The position numbers and the translations under genes were made by a program. Below are positions 1-10,127 of a DNA stretch of 64,000 nucleotides, in pieces (positions within the stretch are counted from its first letter, which is position 1; every line of letters starts with the position of its first letter). This DNA comes from Utricularia gibba (Eukaryota > Streptophyta > Magnoliopsida > Lamiales > Lentibulariaceae), in the NCBI GenBank assembly GCA_002189035.1, contig NEEC01000009.1, positions 930,001 through 994,000 on the forward strand, written 5' to 3'. Below the pieces are notes generated by a model. The model saw only the letters and a list, made by a program, of their open reading frames with translations, did not search any database and was not told the DNA's origin.

Positions 1-2
1 TA

Positions 3-470
3 GGTCGAGCTGGTCTACTTACCGAAGCAAAAAATTTGATTCTCTCAATGCCCATGCCTCCTGATAGTGTTGTTTGGGGATCTCTACTCAGTGCTTGTAA
101 AGTTCATCACGACATCGGCTTGGCAAATTTTGTTGCTGATAAACTCTTTCAGATTGATCCAGAAAACTCTGGACCCTATGTCTTGCTCTCAAACATGTAT
201 TCGGAGGTTGGAAGATGGAGAGATGCAACACGAGTTCGCAAACTTATGAAGAAAAATGGGGTCATCAAGCAGCCTGGTTGTAGTTGGATTGAGATAGGGA
301 GCCAGACGCACACATTCATGGCTAAAGATACCAGTCATTCACAGAAAAGGGATATTTATTCGCTTCTGAAAACACTCTCCAAAACGATGGAACTCCTTGG
401 AGCTGGTGATATTGAGGCTGATTCTGAGCACAACATCTCTCTGTTTATTTTGTTTCAGGAGCTTAGCTAA
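3..470 (+). CDS. PPR protein, C-terminal end (partial)
   Basis: The open frame enters from the left edge, so only the last 155 codons or so are present. It begins GRAGLLTEAKNLI, the end of a pentatricopeptide repeat, and runs into the E/E+ region typical of PLS-class PPR proteins (VVWGSLLSACKVH, then YVLLSNMYSEVGRW, then GCSWIEI). Such proteins bind single organellar transcripts, usually as C-to-U editing factors in plastids or mitochondria. There is no DYW domain before the stop, so this is an E-type member or one with a shortened tail. The last dozen residues (HNISLFILFQELS) do not resemble the family, and the sequence there looks like a 3' splice site (TTTATTTTGTTTCAG), so the true C-terminus may lie on another exon. 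The gene converges on ABCG5. Confidence 0.85.
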   Translation, partial: GRAGLLTEAKNLILSMPMPPDSVVWGSLLSACKVHHDIGLANFVADKLFQIDPENSGPYVLLSNMYSEVGRWRDATRVRKLMKKNGVIKQPGCSWIEIGSQTHTFMAKDTSHSQKRDIYSLLKTLSKTMELLGAGDIEADSEHNISLFILFQELS

Positions 471-665
471 CTTATTTTTCACTCATCTGTGGTTCCTTTT
501 GAAATTGCTGCACATCAAATATTTGGGTTTTCCTTGGAGCTTCTTGACTGCATGTCAGTTTTGGCAAGATTCTGATCCAGGGAGAAGGAAAACAGAATAT
601 GCACCTCACTTCACATTTTAATACATACATGATGTTGCATCAGTTTTAAGCTATTACATTGAGAT

Positions 666-2486
666 TCAGGGCGTAGGTGGGATTAAGAAAATCCCTCTGA
701 TTCCAGAGCCAGAGCACTTGCACCTGAGAACGATGTAACCCATGAATCTGTAGACCAAGATGAAGCAAACCATGATCACGTAATTCCTCCATCTTTTGTT
801 GTCATCTCTAATGAATCCTTGTTCTCTCAGCACATCATCCCCTGTGAAGACGCAATTTCCCATCATGAAATCCAGGCACTTCTTGCCGGCGAACTCATTT
901 ATCACCAATCCTTCGAATGGGTACTTGAACAGGGATATGTAATGCATGAATATCCAGTAGTCTGGGATGGCCTTCTGGGACACGAAGTAGCCGGAGAAAA
1001 GGAAGAAGCCGCCCATCACTGCTGATATTACTGAGTTTCCAATGATGAAGTTTGGGACTAATGAGCTGAAGCAGATCACCAGAGAGTTAGCTGTGTAGAG
1101 AATGATCCAGATGAGGAGTAGGAAATGCCCGAACGCTGCGAGGCTCGGGTTCAGTCCGACCAGCCAATACAATGGGATGGAGAACAAGGCCGCTTGAATG
1201 AACAAGAAGGGCAGGTAAACGATCCCATTTGCTATTGCATAAGATGACACTCTGTAGCTTCCATTTGATGTTTCCTTCATTAGAATCTCCTTTTCTTGCA
1301 GGAAGATCGGAAGAGCGTCTATGGTACTTGTGAGCAAGAATGTCAAGATGAATGCGAATAGCCCAATTCGCTCTTGAGTTCCTGCTATCCCATCCTTGAG
1401 ATGGTAGAAGATTGAGCCAAGAACTAGCCCAGAAACCAGCATTGCGATCGATCTGCCAGCGAAGAGCTCTTTCGTTCTGCTGATGTTCCTCCAGAACCTG
1501 TGAGTCAGAATAGCGGTTTCACGGATCCTTGAATTGGCGAATGTTTGAGGGGAATCAGGTACGAGTCTAATGGCTCCCTCGTCCACCACTTTAGACTGCT
1601 GAAAGAGTTGTTGCAGAGTGGATCTCCCTGCTCTGTTCAGGCCTTCTTTCTTGTGTGAATATGGCGGACTTTCCCCATCCGTTTGCTGTTGCTGCTTTAT
1701 CGCATCGATTGATTCGATGGCGTGCTCAAGGACATTGACATGATGTGGGATTTCGAGCCCCATCATCGTCATGTTGATGGAGAGAAGATCGACTCCGCCG
1801 TGGTGGAGTACAGCGCCGTCAGCAAGGAGGAGAACCGAGTTGAACAGCTTCACGATTCTGAAACCAGGCTGATGAATACTCAGGACTACAGTCCGGCCCT
1901 TTGTTTCCGCCATTGTTTTCAGCATGTCGATGATCTGAAGGGCGGAGCAGCTATCCAGCCCTGAGGTGGGCTCGTCGAGAATCACCACCTCCGGTGAATG
2001 AATAACCTCAATACCGATGGACACCCGCCGCCTCTCTCCACCGGAAATTCCCCTGACTCTATCGTCCCCTACCCTTTCTCCGGCGACATGAGTTAGTCCC
2101 AGTTCCTTCATCAGGGACTCCACCCGCTCACTAAGCTCCGGCTCCGGTAGACTCAGCCGGAGCTTAGCACTGAACCTGAGAGTCTCCTCCACCGTCAAGA
2201 AAGGAAACAAGGTATCCTTCTGTGTTACATACCCTGACATTTTCCTAAACCAGGCCCTCTCCACCGGCTGCCCATTGACATTAATGGAAGCCGACTGCGG
2301 CACCAGTCTCCCGGCAAGAATCTCCAACAGGGACGACTTCCCGGCTCCACTCGGTCCGACGATGGCCAGTATCTCCCACGGACTTGCCTTGAAGCCAACA
2401 TTCTTGAGCACCTTCCGCCGCGTCCCATTCAGGTTTATGGTGTAGTTGATCCCGGAACCTTCAACCTCACAGCCGTGTCTCTTCAT
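666..2486 (-). CDS. ABCG5: ABC transporter G family member 5 (half-size WBC transporter)
   Basis: Single-exon gene of 606 residues. The start MKRHGCEVEG closely matches the start of Arabidopsis ABCG5 as I recall it, which fixes the initiator. The order is nucleotide-binding domain first, then transmembrane domain, as in half-size ABCG proteins. Visible motifs: Walker A GPSGAGKS near residues 44-51, signature ISGGE near 147, Walker B VVILDEP near 167-173, and H-loop histidine near 205. About six hydrophobic helices follow from around residue 345 (AMLVSGLVLGSIFYHL onwards). ABCG half-transporters dimerise in the plasma membrane and export lipids, cuticle precursors or hormones; ABCG5 is linked to formation of a dense cuticle. 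The protein is about 40 residues shorter than Arabidopsis ABCG5, mainly because the linker after residue 18 is short. Orthology is likely; substrate is inferred. Confidence 0.93.
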   Translation of the reverse strand: MKRHGCEVEGSGINYTINLNGTRRKVLKNVGFKASPWEILAIVGPSGAGKSSLLEILAGRLVPQSASINVNGQPVERAWFRKMSGYVTQKDTLFPFLTVEETLRFSAKLRLSLPEPELSERVESLMKELGLTHVAGERVGDDRVRGISGGERRRVSIGIEVIHSPEVVILDEPTSGLDSCSALQIIDMLKTMAETKGRTVVLSIHQPGFRIVKLFNSVLLLADGAVLHHGGVDLLSINMTMMGLEIPHHVNVLEHAIESIDAIKQQQQTDGESPPYSHKKEGLNRAGRSTLQQLFQQSKVVDEGAIRLVPDSPQTFANSRIRETAILTHRFWRNISRTKELFAGRSIAMLVSGLVLGSIFYHLKDGIAGTQERIGLFAFILTFLLTSTIDALPIFLQEKEILMKETSNGSYRVSSYAIANGIVYLPFLFIQAALFSIPLYWLVGLNPSLAAFGHFLLLIWIILYTANSLVICFSSLVPNFIIGNSVISAVMGGFFLFSGYFVSQKAIPDYWIFMHYISLFKYPFEGLVINEFAGKKCLDFMMGNCVFTGDDVLREQGFIRDDNKRWRNYVIMVCFILVYRFMGYIVLRCKCSGSGIRGIFLIPPTP

Positions 2487-3724
2487 TGCAGTTGCTTCAC
2501 GAAGGAAGTTTGCATATGCTTCTTCTACATGGCGAGCTGGGAGGAGATCACTGGCTGGTGTTTATAGTACCAGCAGTAGGCCGCTTCTTGTCGGGTAGTA
2601 CACGTGCTGCCCCCTCCCTTGTCTTCCCTCCATTTGAAGCGTCTCCTAACCCTGTGATGGCCATTAGATCATGATGCCATCCACTCATCCAAATCGACTA
2701 AACATCCCCAAAAATCGATCCTAAATCCAATCCTAAATCGGAAATTTGATTGGATTTCAACCTAAATTTCGATCGCACCATAAATTATTTTTTGATTATT
2801 AGTGAAGGGAGGAGGTTCAAAATATCTGGAACCGGGAGGGAAGTGGAGACGACTGAATGTGTGTTTGTGGTGGAGATAGCATGTGAATGGATGGATATTT
2901 TTGCCCTGGAGGCATCTGCTGTACCGTTACAGCCTCAAGATTTTTTCACCTTCAAAACTCGCAGATATTTTGGTGTTCTTATTTTAGTATCAAATGCAAA
3001 CCTTATGTTTGATTCTGTGGTTCAAAAATATTTTTTGAAAAATAAATTTGATAAAAATTAGTGGGTAGGTTTTTAAACATAAAAAATGTATATTAGATTA
3101 AATTATTGATATTTGATGATTGGATGCATGGGGATCTAGTGGCGGAAGACGCACCTTGCCCCAATATCTTCTTTTAACGTTCAAATAGGGGAAGGGCAAA
3201 ATGGGGAGTACATGTCAACAATTCCTGACCGCAGGAGCAGCAAATATCCCACTTGTCTTGTTCTCTCCTGGAACTATTCACCCCGTGAACCCTTCTCGCT
3301 CCCGGATTTCTGAGTGGAAGCATCTAGAGAACCCGGGTTTCGGTTTTGATGGGTCGAATACCCGCTCCATCCGACCCGATAAAATGTCCGGCCCAGAGCT
3401 CAAACCATAGTCTGGTCCAGCCCAGAGAACCGTTGGATGGGCCCACGGTAATCAAACCACAACACAGGATCGCCAGAGCCAATTGTTTGGACTCGAGGAA
3501 GAGCAGCTGGTGGAGATGCGTACCATCACATCTCCGGTTCGGCTACCTACTCTGCTTCACTTTTGCGATCCTTGATTCGAATTTTCTGTGATGCTTTCGG
3601 TTATGATGATGATGAAGCTGGTGTGTTTGATGTATATCGAGTGCGGATATACGTTTCAGTCTTGATTTTTTTTGTGGTATATCCGGCTTTCCTGAGTTCT
3701 CTGTTTGTATTTGTGTGCGAGGAG
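2487..3724. other. Intergenic: divergent upstream regions of ABCG5 and HDA14
   Basis: No convincing coding sequence. The left part is the ABCG5 promoter and leader. The right part, from about 3480, is GC-richer and probably holds the HDA14 5' leader: the HDA14 frame is open upstream to 3563 without an ATG before 3725. Short ORFs here resemble no family I know. Confidence 0.5.
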
Positions 3725-5824
3725 ATGTGCTCTATTTCGAGAGTGCGGACGTCTGCAGGAGGGAAGGAATATTTTCCTCATTTTAATGGTTTAAGTAAAT
3801 TCTGGGTAACCGATGTACAGCGGAATTCAAATGGTTGTTATCGTGCTATGAAACATGGTGCTGTGTGTAGCTTGAGTACACCAGAACACCATGGATGCTT
3901 GTCTTCCGAGGAGTTACACAGTAGCAAAGTCATCTACTCCGTGGCGTCTGCTATGGGCCATAACAAGGTGGAGCTGACAGAGATTGTGTTTTTTTCTTGT
4001 TAAATTAGCTAGCTTATGGTTGAACTGCGTGTGGTTGATTCATTGGAAGTTATTTAGGGGATTTCTTATTCTTCTTTTTCGTTTTGCATCAGGACTTGCA
4101 TCCTGAATGTAATTCCAGGGTTCCTGCCATCCTCGATGCCCTGTCAAAGATGCAGCTGACACCAGAGGTTTAATAGATAACATATATTGCAATGATTTTG
4201 ACAGTGATATCAAGTCAATATAATTTATTTCATCATCTGGGCTTAGTGCACTCAGGGTCAAAAGTATCCTGCATGATCTCTTTCTGAACTTCTTGGATAC
4301 TTTGATCCATGCATCCCTGTGGATTTGTAACCCTTAAGTATGCCCTTTAGCTTTTGATGTTTTTTCCTTCAAGTATTATCACATTTCCCCATTTTTCTGT
4401 CGTGGAGTCAGTTTCGGAGCTCGCACATCGTTGAACTGAGCAAATTCAGACATGCAACAATTGATGATATTGCTAGGGTTCATGAAAGAGTTTACATATC
4501 TGGTCTTGAGATGGTATGAACTTGCAACACTCGAATATCTGCCTTCACATCTCCCTATGTATAAACCTCGGCTTACTGTACTTAAATGCCCTCTTAGGCA
4601 ATGGAAAATGCTTCTGAACAAGGACTTATACATATAGATGGATCTGGACCGACTTATGCAACTTCCACTGTGAGTCTAACTAACATCATATCATTTAGTA
4701 TAATTTTCAAGCTTTCAGTTGTTTCTCTAGCTCTTCTCGAAAGAGTATCGTTTTACAAGGAAGGTGATATATTCTCTTCCTGATAGCATGTTATTCCTAG
4801 ATGATATAGACCTTCCAGGAGTCACTTATGGCAGCAGGAGCTGGGATTTCATTGATTGACGCCGTGGTAATCTTGAATATTGCCCTTTTTTTGTTAAATT
4901 TGCTCTGAAATTGACAGTGTATATTATTAGGTCGCAGCATCACAACTTCGAGAAGATCCTCCAATCGGATTCGCTCTGGTACGACCACCGGGTCATCACG
5001 CTGTTCCTGCTGGCCCAATGGGGTTTTGTGTTTTTGGAAATGTGGCTGTTGCCGCACGTTATGCTCAAGAAGTGCATGGTCTGAAGCGCGTTCTCATTAT
5101 TGATTTTGATGTGCATCATGGAAATGGCACCAGTGATGCTTTTTACCAAGATCCTAATGTTTTCTTCATCTCAACTCATCAAGTATGCAACGTGTCTCCC
5201 ATCCAGTCTCATTTGCATGCTTGGATTGTAACTGTTTCCTTTTTCATGTGTCTGCCTTGAGTACAGGATGGCAGCTATCCGGGAACTGGTAAAATGGATA
5301 ACATAGGCATGGGAGCTGGTGAAGGTTCAACCCTCAATCTACCTTTACCTGGTGGATCAGGAGACAGAGCCATGAGGGATGCCTTTGATGAAGTTATTGC
5401 ACCATGTGCTCGTCGATTCAAACCAGATATCATACTTGTTTCTGCAGGGTAAGCACACTATCCGGAATTTTCGGTTACCCTAATAACATTCATCTGGTTT
5501 TTAGGCTCGTTGGACGTTTACAGATATGATGCTCATGTGTTGGATCCCCTAGCAAACCTGCAGTTCACCACAGCAACATACTATATGCTAGCATCCAGCA
5601 TTCAGCAGCTAGCTAAAGATCTTTGTGGTGGTCGATGCGTTTTTTTCTTGGAAGGAGGCTACAACCTGCAATCACTTTCACATTCAGTTGCTGATTCGTT
5701 TCTCGCATTTCTGGGAGAACGCAGCCATGCTGCTGAGTTTGATAACCCTGCACACCTATACGAAGAGCCATCAAGGAGAGTGAAGGAAGCAATTCAGAAA
5801 GTGAAGAGCATCCACTCTCTCTGA
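3725..5824 (+). CDS. HDA14: Histone deacetylase 14-like (class II HDAC, organelle-targeted)
   Basis: Eight exons with consistent phases: 3725-3967, 4093-4167, 4412-4513, 4598-4669, 4810-4866, 4931-5182, 5267-5448, 5524-5824, giving 427 residues. HDAC motifs are in order: RPPGHHAVP (active-site histidines), [11 protein letters not shown] (metal-binding Asp and His), STHQ then [16 protein letters not shown], and FFLEGGYN. Family knowledge: plant HDA14 is a zinc-dependent deacetylase found in plastids and mitochondria, with reported roles in melatonin synthesis and acetylation of photosynthetic enzymes. About 60 residues precede the conserved [13 protein letters not shown]; they are Ser/Arg-containing and could be a transit peptide. 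The start at 3725 is the first ATG in an open frame reaching upstream to 3563, so an extra 5' exon is possible. Converges on SAL1 with 156 bp between stops. Confidence 0.92.
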
Positions 5825-5980
5825 GCAGCTAGAGACAACCACATCAATTGGCTGCGCTGAACAAAGAAATAGCACAAAATCTGGTTGGAAAATAGTGAGC
5901 TTGTATTTCAGCACCCCCCAAATACTGAAATAGAACATTGGAGGTTGGTTACCAGGCACATTGTGAAAATGGGGATCACA

Positions 5981-8005
5981 TCACAAAGATGAGGCTCCTT
6001 CCCTGATGGATTCTTGTACAGCATGCAAGAGTTTGGGCATGATCTTCTTGCTTGCAACTATTATTCCAGTGTCCAAATCCAGATATCTTCCCTTTGAGAA
6101 GTCTAGGGGACTCCCCCCAGCATCAGTCACAACACCTCCAGCTTCTGCAACAAACAGAAGCAGAAAAGCTCCTCAATGCTTCATGAAACAAGGAAGTAAT
6201 GAGAATGAAAGAGCAGAAACCTGCTACAACAATAAAACCAGCTGCATGGTCCCATATTTTTTCGCGATAACCCTTGTGAGGAAACCGCATGTATATTTCT
6301 CCATCTCCTCTGGACAAGGCACCATACTTGGCTTGACTGTGCATCCTGATTGGCGCTGCCTTAACCCCAAGTTTCTATGAGGAGATGAATGTCAGGATTC
6401 AAGGTGTCTGAATGGAAGAAAATGCTGTGGATTTTTACCCTTGCAATCAAACCAGACAGCTCATGTGAGGAATGTTCAGCTTCAAAGGATTCAAAGAAGG
6501 CTGCTTCCTCAGTGTTCTCAATAGAGCTAATATTCACCTAAAGAGAAAGAGTTCTGCTAACTGCGACGACGAACAAAGAATAACCGAGGCTCTTAAGGTT
6601 AAGAACTGCTGACCTTTGTAGGCAGAGAGCCATCTAAACTCTGCATATACGTTCCACCACCAACTTGTGAGAAAAAAAGACAGCCTGATTTCTCATGGTG
6701 GACTTCAGAGCCATGGGTTGCAACAGAAGATAAAGGAAGATTGGGGCAGGCCAGCACTCCCAGTACCACTTTCCCTTGATCTAGCAATGCTAAGGCGATG
6801 GCATACTGATCTCCCCGTACAAATCTGCATTCAAGCATGAGCAGCCAGTATGATAATCAGCTCATTGTACTTCTGATCTGACTATTCAAAGGTGTTTATC
6901 AATGTTGAAATGTGCTGTAAACTGTTTACATAGTACCCTTTAGTGCCATCAATTGGATCTAAAACCCAATGCTGGCCTTGAGGGCCTCCCTCTGACTTTC
7001 CATTATCAATAGCTACAAGCACATCTTCGTCTGATAGAGGTGAACCAGGGATCCCATTACTAGCAAGTATTTCATTTACATTTTCGGTTATACGACGCAG
7101 TGTTTCCCTGGATTCTTCTCCACGAAGATCTCCAGAATCCTAAGACATTCGTGAGAATCAAATGGACAATGATCAAGTGTAAGGATGTGGACCAAAGGGA
7201 AGAAATGGTAGACAATGTGTTCTGTGAATACCTCCTCAGCAACTAATGACAGAGGAGTTGATGGAAATTCTTTCTCCAAAACTAAGCTGACAAGGGCCTG
7301 TGAACCTGCACCATAAAAACCAGCCTCCTTCACACAGAGATACAACAATTTCAAGAAGAATCCAAAGAATACATCTTGAAAAACAACCGGATAACGCACC
7401 ATAGTCAGCCACTGTAACTGGGCTTTTATCAGATTTAGACTGGATATCAGAATGCAACAGGCTCTTTTGCACTTTCTGTGTTGTTAGGTAGAGAAAAGAG
7501 ACATCAGTAACTAGCATATTGCAGAAAGTAGAGTCTGATTAAGCATATTCCACATAAAGTTCCCCCAACAAGCTCTACAAAGATGATAAGAAGAGAATCT
7601 CTAACAAATGAAAACGGAAATCCCATGTCAGAAACCTGCATTGGTCAGAAGATCAAATGTTCCCAGTCACAAATCTCAAGCAAAACATATACATGTTATC
7701 AAACCCGGAAAAACCCGTAATCAAATAAAACACGCACTTTTCGGCAAAAACGAATGACCCAGACAGAAATTGATTGACCGGGATTTGCGGAAAAATAGCA
7801 ACAAGGAGAAGATGTCGCAACACACCTGACATAATCGTGAAGCAAGCACCGCAGCCTTCTTGGCGGCTTCAAGCTGCTTATCGTAAGACATCGAAGCCGC
7901 TGCAGATACAATTCTTCTTCGCGTGCACGCGCAGACGGAGTGAATGAAAATGGATGGGATTTCTGATTTCACAAGGAAATGAACACCTGATGAATATGCA
8001 CCCAT
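5981..8005 (-). CDS. SAL1: 3'(2'),5'-bisphosphate nucleotidase / inositol polyphosphate 1-phosphatase SAL1
   Basis: Eight exons on the minus strand: 7826-8005, 7400-7475, 7232-7305, 6937-7139, 6614-6824, 6439-6537, 6221-6374, 5981-6144; all phases join to 386 residues. Recognised from MSYDKQLEAAKKAA, SKSDKSPVTVADYGSQA, the metal-binding motif DPIDGTKG (split by intron 4), RGDQYAIAL and YREKIWDHAAG. SAL1 hydrolyses the drought and high-light retrograde signal PAP to AMP in chloroplasts and mitochondria, and limits PAP inhibition of nuclear exoribonucleases. The first ATG adds 38 residues rich in Ser, Ala and Arg (ending RRRIVSAAAS) before the MSYDK start used in the classic short form. That extension looks like an organelle transit peptide, so both starts may be used. 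Head-to-head with SWC6. Confidence 0.95.
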
Positions 8006-8635
8006 CCGTCAAGCGTTATACAACAGCCCAGGTACTACAAAGTACAAATTCAGATAAAAAGGCGGTTGATTTGTAAAAAAGATATCTTCGTGGACTTTCT
8101 GATAACTACATTTACGCCCCAATACTCACCGAAATACCGCAAGGCGACCATTTCAATCCATCTCCTCCGCTCCGGCAGTCTGCAGTTGACGTTTCGCAAT
8201 CTCCCATTCTCAGGTTTAGTTTCTACCTCCTGTTCTCTGTTTTCGATTGAGTATTGTGTGAAAGATCGGGTTTTATCTGGCGAGGAGAATGGACTTGTTT
8301 ATTCCGGTGCTTGTTTAGGGGCGTTTTCCCATCTACTTTTTCTTTGCCCCACATTTGTGTTGCTCCGGAGGAATTCGGTGTTTAGAGGCTGTGCAAAATT
8401 GTGGTTATTTTTGCTTAAATCTGTTGTGTTTTTCTTGTTTAGTATCAATTCGAGTTCTTAGTAATTCTGATACTTTTTTCTGACTTCTCCATTTCCACTA
8501 CTCGGAACTGCTCTAGGTTGTCGGTCTCCTCTGATTTCCTGCAACATGTCTAATCCATTTTTTTTATCTAATGCAAGAAGCTAAAACTTAAAATTTGATG
8601 CTAGACATTTAGAATCAGGAACTGCAGCTTTGAAC
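8006..8635. promoter_or_regulatory. Bidirectional promoter region between SAL1 and SWC6
   Basis: 630 bp separate the SAL1 ATG (minus) from the SWC6 ATG (plus), so both promoters and leaders must share this interval. No clear TATA box was recognised for either gene, which fits broadly expressed genes. The stretch from about 8200 to 8580 is T-rich and is probably a leader intron of SWC6. Confidence 0.5.
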
Positions 8636-9502
8636 ATGGATGAAGAGGCATCAAGTTCACAACGTAGATCGTCCACCCGCATTCGTAAAGTTGCCTCCAA
8701 AATGGCAGCTGCCCTTGCCAGCAGCGATAACAGAACTCAGGTATGTTTGTGTTTGCCTCAGTTTCCTTACACTTGTCCAATCAATATAGGATTACCTATT
8801 GTTTGGGAATTCATATGGGATCTTGTTTATCAGGCAATGCTCGCTCGCCTTGAAGCGTTAGAGAATGATAATGCGGGGCTGGAGATTGTGCAAGCTGATG
8901 ATGATGACGAAGCCTCCCTTGATGATGATGATGATCAAGGTATTACTTCCACATAGCATGATGATAATGCAGGGCTGGAGATTATTTATATAGCTTTAGC
9001 TTCATTTCCGCGCTGTTCATTGTAACATCTTGAGAATTTGACTCTTTTCATGCTACTTGAATGGATGCATTTGAATAAGAACTGTGCTTATATAGCTTAC
9101 CAGAAGAAGCAGAGCAAAAGCATGAGAAGGAAAACCCGGCAAGCTAAAGCTCTTGAAAACGCAAGGAAGGCGCCTCGGTCATTCCTTGAGGTCGTTCAAG
9201 AGGTGAGAGCTTAAGGGCACGTTTATCAACTCACCCTCCTTAGGTATCATGAATGTCACAGATTGTTTGATTATCTGTCCCTGAATTCTCTCCTTCAGGC
9301 TAACCTGGAATCGTTACCCCCACACGTCCCAACTTATTTGCGAGCTGCTGTAGGACCACCAAGCTCCTCCGCACGCCGCCATTTCTGTACTGTATGTGGC
9401 TATTTTGCAAACTACACTTGTGTGCATTGTGGCATCAGGTTCTGCTCCATCCGTTGCCAGAACATTCACAACGATACTCGTTGCTTGAAGTTTGTTGCTT
9501 AG
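8636..9502 (+). CDS. SWC6: SWR1 complex subunit 6 (HIT-type zinc finger protein, SEF)
   Basis: Four exons, 8636-8740, 8834-8939, 9096-9202 and 9299-9502, giving 173 residues, about the length of Arabidopsis SWC6/SEF. The N-terminal half is charged (RKVASKMAAALASSDNRTQ, then an Asp-rich stretch). The C-terminal HIT zinc finger shows eight Cys/His ligands in CTVCGYFANYTCVHCG and FCSIRCQNIHNDTRC, ending in the conserved CLKFVA. In plants SWC6 is a subunit of the SWR1 complex, which swaps H2A for H2A.Z, represses early flowering through FLC and interacts with ARP6 and PIE1. Nuclear. The ATG chosen is the first in the exon; an in-frame TTG lies two codons upstream. Confidence 0.95.
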
Positions 9503-10127
9503 ATGCCTGCTCTCATAGCCATCCTTATGATGCTCTTTCAGTCAGGAAATATTGCGCTATCCTTCTATGATTTGAATATGTCCAAGACTGCATGCACATC
9601 CTGAATCCTTGTGAAGTAGGAGCTTCACAAAATGCTAATCTCAAAATTTACAGAAATTCTCATGAAGATTAATAACGCTGTTAAATTTTAAGCCAAAGAG
9701 ACTGGACCTTAGGAAAACAAGCAGGGGAATGTTTCTGGAAAGTGCGTTGGGGAGGGTGATGTTAACAGGGAAGGCTCTATTCATACTTAGCCGACGCTTG
9801 TGTTTATAAGGGACATAGCGTGTGAGCAATTCTGCACGGGGGAAAAAGTTTGTCCTGAAACTGGGTCCGGGCTGGTAGTTTAACAGGGACGCGTGCGGCT
9901 CCCATGTCTGTACCGGAATATGTAGGGCAGGGCGCCGTATCCCATGATCCATGTACTGTCATCAGCATGCACTCATCTGCATGACCAGTTCTTCTTCACT
10001 CCAATTGCACCGTCGACTGGTTTTCAGAGGTTTGCGTGGTTTCGTATGAATTCGGAAAGAAAGCAGGTAGGATCACGAAAGATCCGATTCTTGTTGCACA
10101 TGTAGGCTGCTGATTCTGAATACCCAG
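9503..10127. other. Intergenic: SWC6 3' region and polygalacturonase upstream region
   Basis: No gene recognised. An unbroken minus-strand ORF of 103 codons (9641-9952) has no similarity I can name and no splice or promoter context, so I do not call it. The right half is the presumed polygalacturonase promoter; a possible TATA element (TTTATAAG) lies near 9803, rather far from the ATG. Confidence 0.4.

Noticed and set aside
2750-3061. Plus-strand ORF of 103 codons upstream of HDA14
   Set aside because: No recognisable motif, no splice or promoter context, composition like intergenic DNA, and no family resemblance.
9641-9952. Minus-strand ORF of 103 codons between SWC6 and the polygalacturonase
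   Set aside because: Open frame but no known motif, and it overlaps the probable promoter; insufficient support for a gene.
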